Positions 1 to 9,724 of a DNA stretch of 64,000 nucleotides are shown here, piece by piece (position 1 is the first letter of the stretch; every line of letters begins with the position of its first letter). The stretch spans positions 62,001-126,000 of the forward strand of contig JAOQAK010000036.1 of NCBI GenBank assembly GCA_025963635.1. The letters are read 5' to 3'. The notes beneath the pieces were generated by a model that saw nothing but the letters and a program-made list of their open reading frames with translations, did no database searches and was not told the origin of the DNA. A program made the position numbers and the translations under genes. The stretch comes from Ferruginibacter sp. (GTDB lineage Bacteria; Bacteroidota; Bacteroidia; Chitinophagales; Chitinophagaceae).

Positions 1-1485
1 TCGAAAAAATTTTCAGGGGTTACAGCCTTGTCCAATATCAACCTCGTATTGCATCCCGGTAAGGTAAATGCGATTATTGGCGAAAATGGTGCGGGCAAAT
101 CAACCCTGATGAAAATATTTTCCGGTGTGTACACGCAATATGAAGGCGAAATTATTTACAACGGAAAGCCGGTAAAATTTTCAGGAACCAGAGCGGCTGA
201 AGCAGCAGGTATTGCCATCATACACCAGGAACTAAACCTCGTTCCCTATCTAACCATTGCTGAAAATGTTTTCCTTGGCAGGGAGATAACCAATGCCATA
301 GGTGTGCTCGACAAAAAGCACATGAATGAAATAACCAAACTACTGCTTGCCCGCCTAAACTTTTCAGCCAATCCCGATATAAAAGTCGCAGAAATAAAAG
401 TAGGACAACAGCAACTGGTGGAAATTGCGAAAGCGCTGCATTGCAACGCCTCTGTTATCATCATGGATGAACCTACCTCCGCCATCAGCGACAAAGAAGT
501 TGATAACCTGTTTTCCATTATTGCCCAGTTAAAAAGTGAGGGAAAAACAATTGTTTACATTTCACATAAGTTTAAAGAACTTTTCAGCATTGCTGACCAC
601 TATGTAGTACTGCGGGACGGTGCCACGGTAGATGCAGGCGATATGCACAACACCACGCAGGATCGGTTGATTCAAAAAATGACCGGAAGGGATATTTTAC
701 TGCAAAAAAGATCGGCTAATTTTAAAGATGCCGCAATATTATTATCCCTAAAAAACGTTTGCTTACGCCATCCGGAATTGAAGTCGGTCAACCTGCTCAC
801 CAATATTTCTTTCACATTACACAAGGGTGAAATATTGGGCATGTATGGTTTAATGGGTGCCGGAAGAACAGAATTAATGGAAGCAATTTTTGGCCTTCAT
901 CCGAAAAATGCCACAGGCGAAATCGCTGTTGAACAATCTGTGAAAAAAATCAAATCCCCTTGCCATGCTATACAGGCGGGTATTGCTTTAGTACCGGAAG
1001 ACAGGAAGTTGCAAGGCTTGATTCTTAACCAATCGGTTAATACAAATATCAGTCTTACCGTTTTGCAAAAAATCCAGCAATGGGGGATCATGCTTAGTAA
1101 CACGAAGGAAAAAGAATTGACGGCAAGTTATATCAGCCGGCTTGCCATTAAAACTTCCTCTGGCAACATTGCCGCCCAATCGCTGAGTGGTGGCAACCAG
1201 CAAAAAGTTGTGATTGCCAAATGGCTTGCAACCCATCCCAAAATATTATTGCTGGATGAACCCACCCGTGGCATCGACATCCATGCAAAATCAGAAATAT
1301 ACAAGTTGATGAAATTGCTGGCAGCCGAAGGAATGGGCATTATCATGGTATCATCAGAATTGCCTGAAATACTGTCTGTGTCCGACAGGGTATTGGTAAT
1401 GTGCGAAGGAGACCTTACGGCTGATCTGCCGATAAACAATATCACCGAACAGGAAATATTGAAACACGCTATATACAAAAACTAA
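1..1485 (+). CDS. Sugar ABC transporter ATP-binding protein, RbsA/MglA type (5' partial)
   Basis: Energises uptake of a monosaccharide through the permease encoded next. The reading frame is open from base 1 and the first visible residues (SKKFSGVTALSNINL) are typical of position 8-10 onward in this family, so only a few N-terminal residues are missing; a TTG at 28 is internal, not the start. There are two fused ABC domains, as expected for a family of about 500 residues. Domain 1 has Walker A GENGAGKST, a Q-rich signature (VGQQQ) and Walker B IIMDEPTSA. Domain 2 has a degenerate P-loop (GLMGAGRTE), signature LSGGNQQK and Walker B LLLDEPTRGID. This asymmetry is normal for RbsA/MglA proteins. 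The permease starts 8 bases downstream, and the solute-binding protein is presumably upstream of the window. The sugar cannot be read from the sequence. Confidence 0.95.
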   Translation, partial: SKKFSGVTALSNINLVLHPGKVNAIIGENGAGKSTLMKIFSGVYTQYEGEIIYNGKPVKFSGTRAAEAAGIAIIHQELNLVPYLTIAENVFLGREITNAIGVLDKKHMNEITKLLLARLNFSANPDIKVAEIKVGQQQLVEIAKALHCNASVIIMDEPTSAISDKEVDNLFSIIAQLKSEGKTIVYISHKFKELFSIADHYVVLRDGATVDAGDMHNTTQDRLIQKMTGRDILLQKRSANFKDAAILLSLKNVCLRHPELKSVNLLTNISFTLHKGEILGMYGLMGAGRTELMEAIFGLHPKNATGEIAVEQSVKKIKSPCHAIQAGIALVPEDRKLQGLILNQSVNTNISLTVLQKIQQWGIMLSNTKEKELTASYISRLAIKTSSGNIAAQSLSGGNQQKVVIAKWLATHPKILLLDEPTRGIDIHAKSEIYKLMKLLAAEGMGIIMVSSELPEILSVSDRVLVMCEGDLTADLPINNITEQEILKHAIYKN

Positions 1486-1493
1486 TTCTTAGC

Positions 1494-2468
1494 ATGATGG
1501 CTTCTTCGTACAAAAAAAATCTTAGCAGGTTTCAATCTGTGATCGCATTATTGGTATTATGTATCGTGTTGAGTTTACTCACTGATAAATTTTTTACCGC
1601 AGCCAATGGCGTAAACGTGTTGAGGCAGGTAGCCGTAAACGTTTGTATCGCCACCGGTATGACACTGGTAGTACTTACCGCAGGAATAGATCTGTCTGTT
1701 GGATCTGTATTGGCATTGTGCGGCGCCATCACCGCAGGGTTATTGAAGAATGGAATACAGTTTCCCTCGGCTGATTTATACATTGGCTTCACCATTTTAG
1801 GCGCAGTGCTGGGCTCTGTAATTGTTGGTGGTTTACTTGGTTTGATGAATGGATTGGCCATTACAAAATTTAAAGTGCCGCCCTTTGTTGCCACGCTGGC
1901 CATGCTCACCATTGCAAGAGGCTTCACCATGCTCTATACAGGAGGCCACCCCATCAGTAATCTCGGAACAAATTTTGCCTATATCGGCGCAGGTTCATTC
2001 ATCGGTATACCAGTACCGGTTTGGATCGCAGCCATCGTGGTATTGCTGGCTGTTTTCATCACCCAAAAAACAAAATTGGGCCGCTACATTTATGCCATTG
2101 GTGGCAATGAAACGGCGGCCATACTTTCGGGTATCCGCATCAACCGCGTAAAATTAATTGTGTATAGTTTAGGTGCGGCATTGGCTGCAATTGGCGGCGT
2201 AATCGTCACTTCCCGCCTGGATTCTGCGCAGCCCAATGCCGGCATCAGTTACGAACTGGATGCCATTGCAGCGGTGGTAATTGGCGGCACTTCGTTGAAT
2301 GGTGGTAAAGGAAGTGTATGGGGCACCGTTATCGGCGCAGTGATCATCGGTGTTTTAAACAATGGGCTGGTGTTGCTGAATGTTTCCCCGTTCTGGCAAC
2401 AGGTAGTAAAAGGCGGTGTAATATTGCTGGCGGTGGTCATCGACAAAATGGGCGATAAAAAAGAGTAG
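1494..2468 (+). CDS. Sugar ABC transporter permease, RbsC family
   Basis: Inner-membrane channel subunit working with the preceding ATPase. The protein has 324 residues, the usual length for RbsC/XylH-type permeases, with eight to ten hydrophobic segments and the family motifs AGIDLSVGS (about residue 62) and AIAAVVIGGTSLNGGKGS (about residue 258). It starts with two adjacent ATG codons (1494 and 1497), 8 bases after the ATPase stop, so the two are almost certainly co-transcribed and translationally close. The C-terminus is charged (DKMGDKKE), as is common here. Assignment to the family is firm; the transported sugar is unknown. Context (kinase, apiosidase-like glycosidase) suggests a pentose or a branched sugar, which is inference. 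Confidence 0.95.
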   Translation: MMASSYKKNLSRFQSVIALLVLCIVLSLLTDKFFTAANGVNVLRQVAVNVCIATGMTLVVLTAGIDLSVGSVLALCGAITAGLLKNGIQFPSADLYIGFTILGAVLGSVIVGGLLGLMNGLAITKFKVPPFVATLAMLTIARGFTMLYTGGHPISNLGTNFAYIGAGSFIGIPVPVWIAAIVVLLAVFITQKTKLGRYIYAIGGNETAAILSGIRINRVKLIVYSLGAALAAIGGVIVTSRLDSAQPNAGISYELDAIAAVVIGGTSLNGGKGSVWGTVIGAVIIGVLNNGLVLLNVSPFWQQVVKGGVILLAVVIDKMGDKKE

Positions 2469-2932
2469 AAGGTTTTATATGGTACGGGCCGAAGTACTAC
2501 TATCAGCATCGTTGTGTCACTCACTTGTACCACATACCGCAGAGCAGCAAAACTCACCGATTATTTAGCTACTCAAGCAACGTTGAAGACCTTTGTAAAT
2601 AATAATTCAAGGAATTTTTCCCGGTACTTGTTAGTTATCAAAAAATGGGGTTTCAAATGGAAGATCCTGATCTGTATGGTGGAGAAAATTTAAACGTGGC
2701 CACTATTCAATTTTCTCCACCAGTAACCGGGTTAGCCGCCTCTTTTGGGTCGGTACCGACGAAGTCGGTATTCAAAAAATGCGTAGCTTATTTTTTGAAA
2801 GAAGCAAAAGCAGCGGCGTTCCGGTTACGCAGCCCGCCGGCTGTGGAGGCAATAGTAGCGAATTGAAAAAAGTTAACCTATTCAGAAAACAGTAAAGCAA
2901 GCAGTTTTTTTGCAGACACATCTAAAAAGAGA
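2469..2932. other. Gene-free stretch with strong inverted repeat and palindrome
   Basis: No convincing gene lies between the permease and the kinase. The stretch contains a 14-bp perfect inverted repeat (2677-2690 with 2709-2722) and a 12-bp perfect palindrome GTCGGTACCGAC (2749-2760). A 73-codon frame at 2645-2866 runs through both repeats and has no family resemblance, so it is not called. Confidence 0.6.
2677..2722. repeat. 14-bp perfect inverted repeat with 18-nt loop
   Basis: The arm TGGTGGAGAAAATT at 2677-2690 is exactly complementary to AATTTTCTCCACCA at 2709-2722. There is no T-run after it, so it is not a classical terminator. It could be a regulatory RNA hairpin ahead of the kinase, or the relic of a mobile repeat. 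Confidence 0.75.
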
Positions 2933-4429
2933 ATGAAAAGCAAACAATTCATATTAGCCATCGACCAGGGGACCAGTTCCACCAAATCATTGATATTTGA
3001 TTCAGACGGCATCGCAGTAGCGAAAGGCTCCGAACCACTGCATACCAATTATCTTGAAAACGGTTTTGTAGAACAGGATCCTGAAGCCATCTACCAGAAT
3101 GTATTGGCATCAGTAAAATTGTGTTTGCAACATTTTACTGAAAAAGGTTTTCAACAGGCAGATATCGCCGCTATTGGCATCGACAATCAAAGAGAAACAT
3201 TTGTCGTTTGGGACCAGGAAGGCCGGCCATTATATCCCGCTGTAGTATGGCAATGTAAACGTTCGGGACAGGTATGCGAACAGTTAAAAGCAATGGGCTT
3301 ATCAGATACCATTCATCAAAAAACAGGACTGGTCATCGACCCATATTTTTCCGCCACCAAACTCATCTGGCTTTTTCAAAACAATGAAACCATAAGAGAC
3401 GCCATTAAAAAAGGAAATGCATTTTTTGGTACCATTGACACCTGGTTACTGTATAAGTTAACCAATGGAAAAGAATATGCAACGGATTATACCAATGCAT
3501 CGCGTACTTTATTATTCAACCTGCATACCCTGCAGTGGGATGAAGAATTAATTAGTGCGTATGGATTGACAGGTATTCAATTGCCGCAAATAAAGCCCTC
3601 TTCTTTTTTGTTTGGAACAACCACTATAAACGGTTTGTTTACAAATGCCATTCCGGTTACGGCACTTATCGGCGACTCTCACGCGGCAGCTTTTGGTGAA
3701 GGATGTTTCGATGCAGGTACCGCGAAAGCAACATTGGGCACCGGCTGCAGCGTGTTAATGAATATTGGCGATAAGCCACTCATATCCAATAACGGCATCG
3801 TTACCACTGTATGTTGGAGCATGGGAAACCGGGTTGATTTTGCCTGTGAAGGGGTAATCGTTTCCTGCGGTGCAACCATTGAGTGGTTAAAAAACGAATT
3901 GAATCTTTTTAGTGATAGCAAAGAAACAGAAGCAATGGCCAATGCTGTTGGTGATAATGGGGGTGTTTATTTGATACCGGCCTTTAGCGGCTTAGGTTCG
4001 CCACACTGGCAAATGGAAAGAAGGGCATCTCTCTCAGGAATGAGTTTTGGCACCACAAAAAATCACATTGTCAGGGCGGCATTGGAATCAATTCCTTACC
4101 AAATAATGGATGTGATCACCGCCATGGAAAAGCATACCGGCATCTTACTAAAAGAGCTCAACGCCGACGGCGGTATCAGTTCCAATCAGTTCGTGGTGAA
4201 ACTAATCGCCGACCTGCTGAATAAAAACGTTGCTACCATTGGTATGCCCGATGTATCAGCATTGGGTGCCGCATTGCTGGCCGGACTTACAACAGGTGTT
4301 TACAAAAGCCTTGAGGCTTTAAAGAAAATGAATAGCAATAAAAAATATTATTCTCCTGCAACGAATATCGCCGCAGTAAAAAATTACGAGCGCTGGCAAA
4401 AGGAAATTCAACAGTATACAATTAGATAG
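2933..4429 (+). CDS. FGGY-family carbohydrate kinase, glycerol kinase-like
   Basis: ATP-dependent kinase of a polyol or sugar, cytoplasmic. Its 498 residues match the length of GlpK (about 500) and align with it throughout: N-terminal phosphate loop AIDQGTSSTK, NQRET (about residue 85, the Arg-Glu pair that binds glycerol), VVWQCKR, DPYFS, GTIDTWLLYKLTNG, DYTNASRT and C-terminal GLGSPHW. The segment that in GlpK reads GDQQAAL is GDSHAAA here, so the glutamine next to the catalytic Asp is replaced by Ser. The gene sits among transport and glycosidase genes rather than beside glpF/glpD. Family is certain; glycerol as substrate is less so, and a kinase for a released sugar or ketose is a real alternative. 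The ATG lies shortly after an A-rich AAAAAGAGA stretch. Confidence 0.85.
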   Translation: MKSKQFILAIDQGTSSTKSLIFDSDGIAVAKGSEPLHTNYLENGFVEQDPEAIYQNVLASVKLCLQHFTEKGFQQADIAAIGIDNQRETFVVWDQEGRPLYPAVVWQCKRSGQVCEQLKAMGLSDTIHQKTGLVIDPYFSATKLIWLFQNNETIRDAIKKGNAFFGTIDTWLLYKLTNGKEYATDYTNASRTLLFNLHTLQWDEELISAYGLTGIQLPQIKPSSFLFGTTTINGLFTNAIPVTALIGDSHAAAFGEGCFDAGTAKATLGTGCSVLMNIGDKPLISNNGIVTTVCWSMGNRVDFACEGVIVSCGATIEWLKNELNLFSDSKETEAMANAVGDNGGVYLIPAFSGLGSPHWQMERRASLSGMSFGTTKNHIVRAALESIPYQIMDVITAMEKHTGILLKELNADGGISSNQFVVKLIADLLNKNVATIGMPDVSALGAALLAGLTTGVYKSLEALKKMNSNKKYYSPATNIAAVKNYERWQKEIQQYTIR

Positions 4430-4454
4430 ATTAAATCCATTCAACAAAGGGAAC

Positions 4455-6074
4455 ATGAAAAGGCGATTTAAAACTCTTATACTGCTCATTATTTGGTCTT
4501 CTCTGTGTTGCACTATTTCACTTGCACAAGAAAAAGTGCAGCAATGGAACAGGTTTGAGCTGGCATTAAAGTACTCATCTCAAGGCAATGCTTTTGATGT
4601 AAGGCTCACCGCTAAATTTACCAGTAAGGATAGCAGCTATATTGTCAATGGTTTTTATGATGGCGACAATAAGTTCAAAATCCGGTTTATGCCGGAGAAA
4701 ACCGGCGAGTGGCATTATATTACCAGCAGCAATGTAAGGCAACTCAATAATCAAAAAGGCGCTTTTGAATGCGTGCCTGCAGCAGCCAGCAATCATGGCA
4801 TTGTAAGAGTAAGCAATACTTACAGCTTTAAATATGCAGATGGGAAGCAATATTACCCCGTAGGCACTACTGCCTATGCATGGACCCATATGGGCAAAGC
4901 ATTACAGGCAATTACTTTGCAATCATTGAAGCAGTCTGGTTTTAATAAGGTGAGGATGTGTGTTTTTCCGAAAGATTACAACCTTGTAAAAGAAGAGCCG
5001 GAAATCTATCCTTTTGTCGCAACAGGAATGGAGAATGGAGCAGAAGGAAAAGAAAAAAAGACATGGGATCTTGGCAAATTCAATCCGGCCTTTTTCCAGG
5101 CACTTGAAAACCAAATTGATGAACTCAATAGTATGGGCATTGAAGCCGATTTGATCCTTTTTCATCCTTATGATAAAGGCCGTTGGGGCTTCGATTCTTT
5201 ACCAATGGATGTCAATTTTAAATACATTCAATACATTATTGCCCGCTTAGGTTCTTTCCGCAATGTGTGGTGGTCCATCGCCAATGAATGGGATCTTGTA
5301 AAATATAAAACGCACGATGAATGGATTGCTTTATCAAAAGCAGTTGCGGAAGCTGATCCCTATCATCATCTAACATCCATCCATGGCAGTACGGCAAAAT
5401 ACATCGAGTATTGGTTGCCGTATTATACGCATGTTAGTATACAGGATGAAGGGCCGGTACTGAATTGGGGAGCAGCGGTTATCCTGCGCAATGCTTACTA
5501 CAAGCCGATCATTTATGATGAAGTGGGTTATGAAGGTAATCTTGCAAGCCGCTGGGGCCGGTACAGCGGCGAAGAAATGACTTACCTGATGTGGATGGGA
5601 GCCATTGGCGGCACCTATGTTACACATGGAGAATCGTATATGTTTAAAGATGCAACGGATACCATTTTCTGGGCGAAAGGGGGAACATTTAAAGGCAGCA
5701 GCTGGAAACGGGCAGGCTTTTTAAGAAAGATACTGGAGGAAGCTCCGGGGCCATTGGAAGCTTCTGATGGAAGCCGTGATTTTAAAACAGCATCTGCTGA
5801 TAACGGTCATTTCATTGTGTATTTCGGAAAGGAAATGAACGAATACTGGTACTTCAATCTTCCCCAAAAGAATGGCTCATTTAGCAGGCTCATACCCGGC
5901 AAACAATATCGCGTAGAAATAATTGATACATGGGATATGACCGTAACAAAAGTTGCCGGCACTTTCGAAACAGCCCCTGTGGAAGATTACCGTTTGTACG
6001 ATACCGAAAGAAAAAAAATAAGGTTGCCAATGAAGCCGTACCTGGCACTAAGGATCACGGAGATTGGCGAATAG
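4455..6074 (+). CDS. Secreted apiosidase-like glycoside hydrolase (DUF5060-DUF4038-DUF5605)
   Basis: Probably removes a terminal sugar from plant polysaccharide in the periplasm or at the cell surface. Domains in order: signal peptide (residues 1-25, ending SLAQ); DUF5060 N-terminal beta domain (about 28-110, with GFYDGDNKFKIRFMP); DUF4038 TIM barrel (about 115-430); C-terminal DUF5605-like beta domain (about 450-539). Clan GH-A-type catalytic residues are visible: E278 in IANEWDL (acid/base) and E356 in IIYDEVGYEG (nucleophile). DUF4038 includes the GH140 apiosidases, but not every member is one, so the sugar is inferred. The 539 residues are a normal length. It lies 25 bases after the kinase, so it is likely in the same operon. 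Confidence 0.85.
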   Translation: MKRRFKTLILLIIWSSLCCTISLAQEKVQQWNRFELALKYSSQGNAFDVRLTAKFTSKDSSYIVNGFYDGDNKFKIRFMPEKTGEWHYITSSNVRQLNNQKGAFECVPAAASNHGIVRVSNTYSFKYADGKQYYPVGTTAYAWTHMGKALQAITLQSLKQSGFNKVRMCVFPKDYNLVKEEPEIYPFVATGMENGAEGKEKKTWDLGKFNPAFFQALENQIDELNSMGIEADLILFHPYDKGRWGFDSLPMDVNFKYIQYIIARLGSFRNVWWSIANEWDLVKYKTHDEWIALSKAVAEADPYHHLTSIHGSTAKYIEYWLPYYTHVSIQDEGPVLNWGAAVILRNAYYKPIIYDEVGYEGNLASRWGRYSGEEMTYLMWMGAIGGTYVTHGESYMFKDATDTIFWAKGGTFKGSSWKRAGFLRKILEEAPGPLEASDGSRDFKTASADNGHFIVYFGKEMNEYWYFNLPQKNGSFSRLIPGKQYRVEIIDTWDMTVTKVAGTFETAPVEDYRLYDTERKKIRLPMKPYLALRITEIGE

Positions 6075-6138
6075 TAACGTTCATTAGGGAAGATTGAGCA
6101 AGACTTAAAACGAGATCAAACCAGAAAGTAAAATAACT

Positions 6139-7551
6139 ATGCGTACCATCAAAAAAACATTGTTGCTGATCATTCTTGTAATGATAACAGTTTGTATAAG
6201 GGCACAGGATCACAACAGCAAATTAAGAGTGCTGGTATTAACCGATATCGAAAATGAACCGGATGATGCACAATCGATGGTACGCTTTCTAGCTTATTCG
6301 AACAATTGGGACGTTGAAGGATTGATAGCTACTACCTCTGTTCATCAAAAGAAAAAGGTAGCAGCCTGGAGAATAAAAGAAATTGTATCTGCATATGGAC
6401 AAGTAAGAACGAATTTATTGCTACATGAAAAAGGATATCCTGATACCAACTATTTAAAAAGCATTATTAAAGAAAGTTACCCGGATTTTGGAATGGCTGC
6501 AATCGGCAATGGCAAGGATTCTGAGGGTTCTGAATGGCTGATCAAGACTGTCGACAAAGAAGATAACCGCCCAGTTTGGGTATTGGTTTGGGGCGGACCA
6601 AATTGCCTTGCCCAGGCCCTCTGGAAAGTGCATATGACCCGCTCACCGGATGATATTAATAAATTTGTATCCAAACTTAGGGTGTACACCATTTCTGACC
6701 AGGATGATACCGGTCCATGGATCAGGAAAACCTTTCCAACGCTGTTTTATATATGTAGTCCCGGAACACATGACAGGGGTGCTTATCATCACGCCACCTG
6801 GACCGGTATCAGCGGTGATAAATTTCACGGAAGATTTTCAGGCGCAGATTTTAGTATAGTTGATAATCCATGGCTGGATAAAAATATCAGGAAAGATCAT
6901 GGCCCGCTCGGTGCACAACATCCGTTTACAAAGTATCTTATGGAAGGCGATTCGCCCAGTTTTCTTTACCTGGTCGATAACGGTCTTGGTAGCCCCGAAT
7001 ATCCAAATTATGGAAGCTGGGGAGGCCGGTATGAACTGTATCAACCAAAAACAGAAAAGTGGTTTTATGAGCCCGAAACAAGGCCCATCTGGACGAACGC
7101 CGAAGATGAAGTGATGGGGATCGACAGCACATTTCAAACCAGCAACAAGGCAACCATCTGGCGTTGGCGGAAAGCATATCAAAATGATTTTGCCGCAAGA
7201 ATAAATTGGTCAATTCAGCCGTATAAAAATGCAAATCATCCTCCGGTAGCAAAACTCGCCCATCCAAATAATCTCCATGTAAAGATTGGTGATACTGTTC
7301 TGCTGAATGCATCCCCGTCAACAGATCCTGATGGCAACCAGCTGTCATATGAGTGGATTGAATACCCGGAAGTTGGCACTTACGCAGCTAGGAATACTCT
7401 AAAAATTGAGCATGAAAAAACTGCAAAAGCATCCTTCATAGCACCCAATGTAACCAGGCCCGAAACGATCCATATTATTCTTGCAGTATCCGATAATGGC
7501 ACCCCGGCGCTAACACGATACCAGCGGGTAATCGTTACAGTTTTTCCATGA
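6139..7551 (+). CDS. Secreted DUF1593 (nucleoside hydrolase-like) protein with Ig-like C-terminal domain
   Basis: Exported 470-residue protein. It has a signal peptide (1-22, ending CIRAQ), then a DUF1593 domain (about 28-300) whose opening [16 protein letters not shown] carries the aspartate cluster shared with inosine-uridine nucleoside hydrolases, then an Ig/cadherin-like C-terminal domain (about 370-470, with [22 protein letters not shown]). This matches the family annotated as cellulose- or sugar-binding (Sde0182-like). The enzymatic reaction, if any, is not established; hydrolysis of a glycosidic bond is inferred from the Asp cluster. It follows the glycosidase by 64 bases in the same direction and probably acts on the same polysaccharide. 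Confidence 0.8.
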   Translation: MRTIKKTLLLIILVMITVCIRAQDHNSKLRVLVLTDIENEPDDAQSMVRFLAYSNNWDVEGLIATTSVHQKKKVAAWRIKEIVSAYGQVRTNLLLHEKGYPDTNYLKSIIKESYPDFGMAAIGNGKDSEGSEWLIKTVDKEDNRPVWVLVWGGPNCLAQALWKVHMTRSPDDINKFVSKLRVYTISDQDDTGPWIRKTFPTLFYICSPGTHDRGAYHHATWTGISGDKFHGRFSGADFSIVDNPWLDKNIRKDHGPLGAQHPFTKYLMEGDSPSFLYLVDNGLGSPEYPNYGSWGGRYELYQPKTEKWFYEPETRPIWTNAEDEVMGIDSTFQTSNKATIWRWRKAYQNDFAARINWSIQPYKNANHPPVAKLAHPNNLHVKIGDTVLLNASPSTDPDGNQLSYEWIEYPEVGTYAARNTLKIEHEKTAKASFIAPNVTRPETIHIILAVSDNGTPALTRYQRVIVTVFP

Positions 7552-7739
7552 TACATAGTTGAAGTGATGCTTAGCTGGCAGAATATAATTATCCCGAATC
7601 AAACAAGTTGGAACTTTGCATGTTTAAAGATGTTTTACGATTACTGCCAATTTGCTGATGTTCATAATATTGATTTCAGAGATTGTAGCATTTGAAAAAT
7701 TTACGCAATAAAATCATTGACCATTTAATTAAAAAGAAT

Positions 7740-8621
7740 ATGGCAATCAATAACACGATAACAATAGCAGGTAACAGCAATCACCCATTAACCGTCAACC
7801 GGCTTGGCTACGGAACCATGCGACTTACAGGCGAAGGCATTTATGGCGAGCCACCCAACCGCCCCGAAGCTTTGCAGATATTAAAAGAGGCAGCGAATAA
7901 AGGCATCCAGTTTTTTGATACCGCTGATTATTATGGCGAAGATGTAACCAACCGCTTACTCGCAGAAGCATTGTACCCTTATCCCACAGGGGTGGTTATT
8001 TGTACCAAAGTTGGCGGCGCCCGTAAGCCCGATAAAAGCTGGATAGTTTTTAACAGTCCTGAAAACATTCGCCACAGTATTGAAAATAACCTGAGAACAT
8101 TAAAGCTGGACCAGATGCAATTGGTTCATTTCCGGGCATTCCCGGACAGCAAAGTTCCTTTTGCAACATCCATGGAAGCCATGTTCCAATTGCAAAAAGA
8201 AGGGAAGATTTTGCATGTAGGTGTGAGCAATGTGACCCCTGAAGAATTGGAAACAGCAATGCAGATGGGGGCGATTGCAACAGTGGAAAATATGTATGGC
8301 CATGGGCAACGGACCACGCATGTATCGCCTTATGGAGCAAACAGCGGCGGTGAGGAAATACTACATATCTGCGAAGAAAATGGCATTCCATTGATTCCAT
8401 ATTTTTCCTTGTTTAATTCCCTCCCTAAAAAAGATGACCGCATCACAATCGTGGCTGAGAAATACAATGCAACGTCAGCCCAAATAAATATCGCATGGCT
8501 TTTACATCGTTCACCATGGATATTACCCATACCTGGCACTTCTTCATTGCTTCATTTCAATGAAAATGTGAAGGCGGCAAATATTGAACTTACAGAGGAA
8601 GACATGCAATATCTTGATTAA
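7740..8621 (+). CDS. Aldo/keto reductase
   Basis: Cytoplasmic NADPH-dependent reductase of carbonyl compounds, 293 residues. The ATG at 7740 is preferred over an in-frame TTG at 7692, because the family homology begins just after MAINNT and the extra 16 residues look like leader DNA. The catalytic tetrad is visible: Asp and Tyr in FFDTADYYGED, Lys in CTKVGG, His in LVHFRAF. The C-terminal NADP-binding part reads INIAWLLHRSPWILPIPGTSS. The closest subgroup is the oxidoreductases with an RLGYGTMRLTG start. It is the last plus-strand gene of the sugar cluster, 188 bases after the DUF1593 gene, so it may have its own promoter. Reduction of the released sugar is possible, but general aldehyde detoxification is equally likely. 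Confidence 0.9.
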   Translation: MAINNTITIAGNSNHPLTVNRLGYGTMRLTGEGIYGEPPNRPEALQILKEAANKGIQFFDTADYYGEDVTNRLLAEALYPYPTGVVICTKVGGARKPDKSWIVFNSPENIRHSIENNLRTLKLDQMQLVHFRAFPDSKVPFATSMEAMFQLQKEGKILHVGVSNVTPEELETAMQMGAIATVENMYGHGQRTTHVSPYGANSGGEEILHICEENGIPLIPYFSLFNSLPKKDDRITIVAEKYNATSAQINIAWLLHRSPWILPIPGTSSLLHFNENVKAANIELTEEDMQYLD

Positions 8622-8736
8622 TGCCCGGTTTTGATAAGATCAACATCTAAGCTCCAGGCAATTAAATAACTTAATAAGATAGAAACGGAATGGTGGGTAA
8701 GGAGCGATTATTAACTTCAAGAGTGCCAGCATTTCC

Positions 8737-9459
8737 TCATCTAACAGCCTCATTTAAGGCGCTTAAGAACGAATTTAAAGCATCCGCCTGGTTTGGCTGG
8801 TTGACTGATTTAGATATCTGTTGCTTTTGTTGCTCGCTCAATGAAGCCGCAATATTCCACAGCAAGCCGGTAATCTGCCGGTAGATATTGCCAATCCTTC
8901 CTATTGCCTGTTCATCGAGTTGTTGATGTTGCGTTTTATCCGGAATTGGCCGGAGCATATTTTGTACATACAATTTCAGGAGTTCCTGGATATGAGCCAG
9001 TTCGGGTTTAAGCTTCGCCATTAGCGAATCTTTCATGAGATTCAATCTTTTTAATTGCTCACTACTGTCTCTTTTAGGAGCTGCCTGCTTCCATTTCTTT
9101 ACTGTATCAATTAAACTTTTATTATTCAATGAAATAAACTTACGATTGGCTATATCACTGTCGTTTAAAGCAACTTCCACCTTTTTCCATGTACCCAATG
9201 TGTATTTATAAGTGTACTCCCTGTTCTCAAAAACGGGAATGGTGATGCTGTATATGCCAGTACCAATTTCTTTCATCCTGTACAAAGAATCTTTCTCATG
9301 CCAATAGTTAAATGAACCTGCCAGGTAAACGCTTTTCTCTTCCGAATTGATAATGGGAGTATATACTGTAAATTTCACGGCGGCCACCTGTGAGAAAACA
9401 ATAGCTATATGCATGACAGACACAACCATGCATGCAAGTTTTGATGCAAAGGATTTCAT
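8737..9459 (-). CDS. Secreted protein with starch/glycogen-binding-like (CBM20/48-type) domain
   Basis: Exported protein of 240 residues. The start is taken at ATG 9459 (MKSFASKLACMVVSVMHIAIVFSQV), which gives a clean signal peptide; the frame extends 16 codons further upstream but those add only polar residues ahead of the hydrophobic core. Residues about 25-115 have the pattern of an E-set carbohydrate-binding module: SVYLAGSFNYWHEKD, GIYSITIPV, YTYKYTLGTWKKVEV. The rest is helical and charged, with no recognised domain. It may bind alpha-glucan or be an envelope factor; no catalytic motif is seen. Its neighbour upstream (9725-10720) has the same orientation but is 265 bases away. Confidence 0.7.
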   Translation of the reverse strand: MKSFASKLACMVVSVMHIAIVFSQVAAVKFTVYTPIINSEEKSVYLAGSFNYWHEKDSLYRMKEIGTGIYSITIPVFENREYTYKYTLGTWKKVEVALNDSDIANRKFISLNNKSLIDTVKKWKQAAPKRDSSEQLKRLNLMKDSLMAKLKPELAHIQELLKLYVQNMLRPIPDKTQHQQLDEQAIGRIGNIYRQITGLLWNIAASLSEQQKQQISKSVNQPNQADALNSFLSALNEAVR

Positions 9460-9724
9460 CTTGAAAAATTTAGACACTAATGTATTATTATGTACACCCG
9501 AAATCAATGACCATCATCATACAGGAAGCTAATCAGGGGCTATCCCGGTAACGTTTGCGCAGGCTGCTATTTCAGCGGGATTATCTATTGCGGTAGCATT
9601 GCAGGGAGCTAACAACTGCCTTTACTTATTTGTAACGATTGATAAAATATCTATTTTGAAAGAAAGCGGATCACTTTCTACAATCGGCATTATATTTTAA
9701 ACAGTGTATAAAATAATTTGAACT

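Noticed and set aside
2645..2866. 73-codon frame on the plus strand
   Set aside because: It runs through a perfect inverted repeat and a palindrome and has no protein-like pattern.
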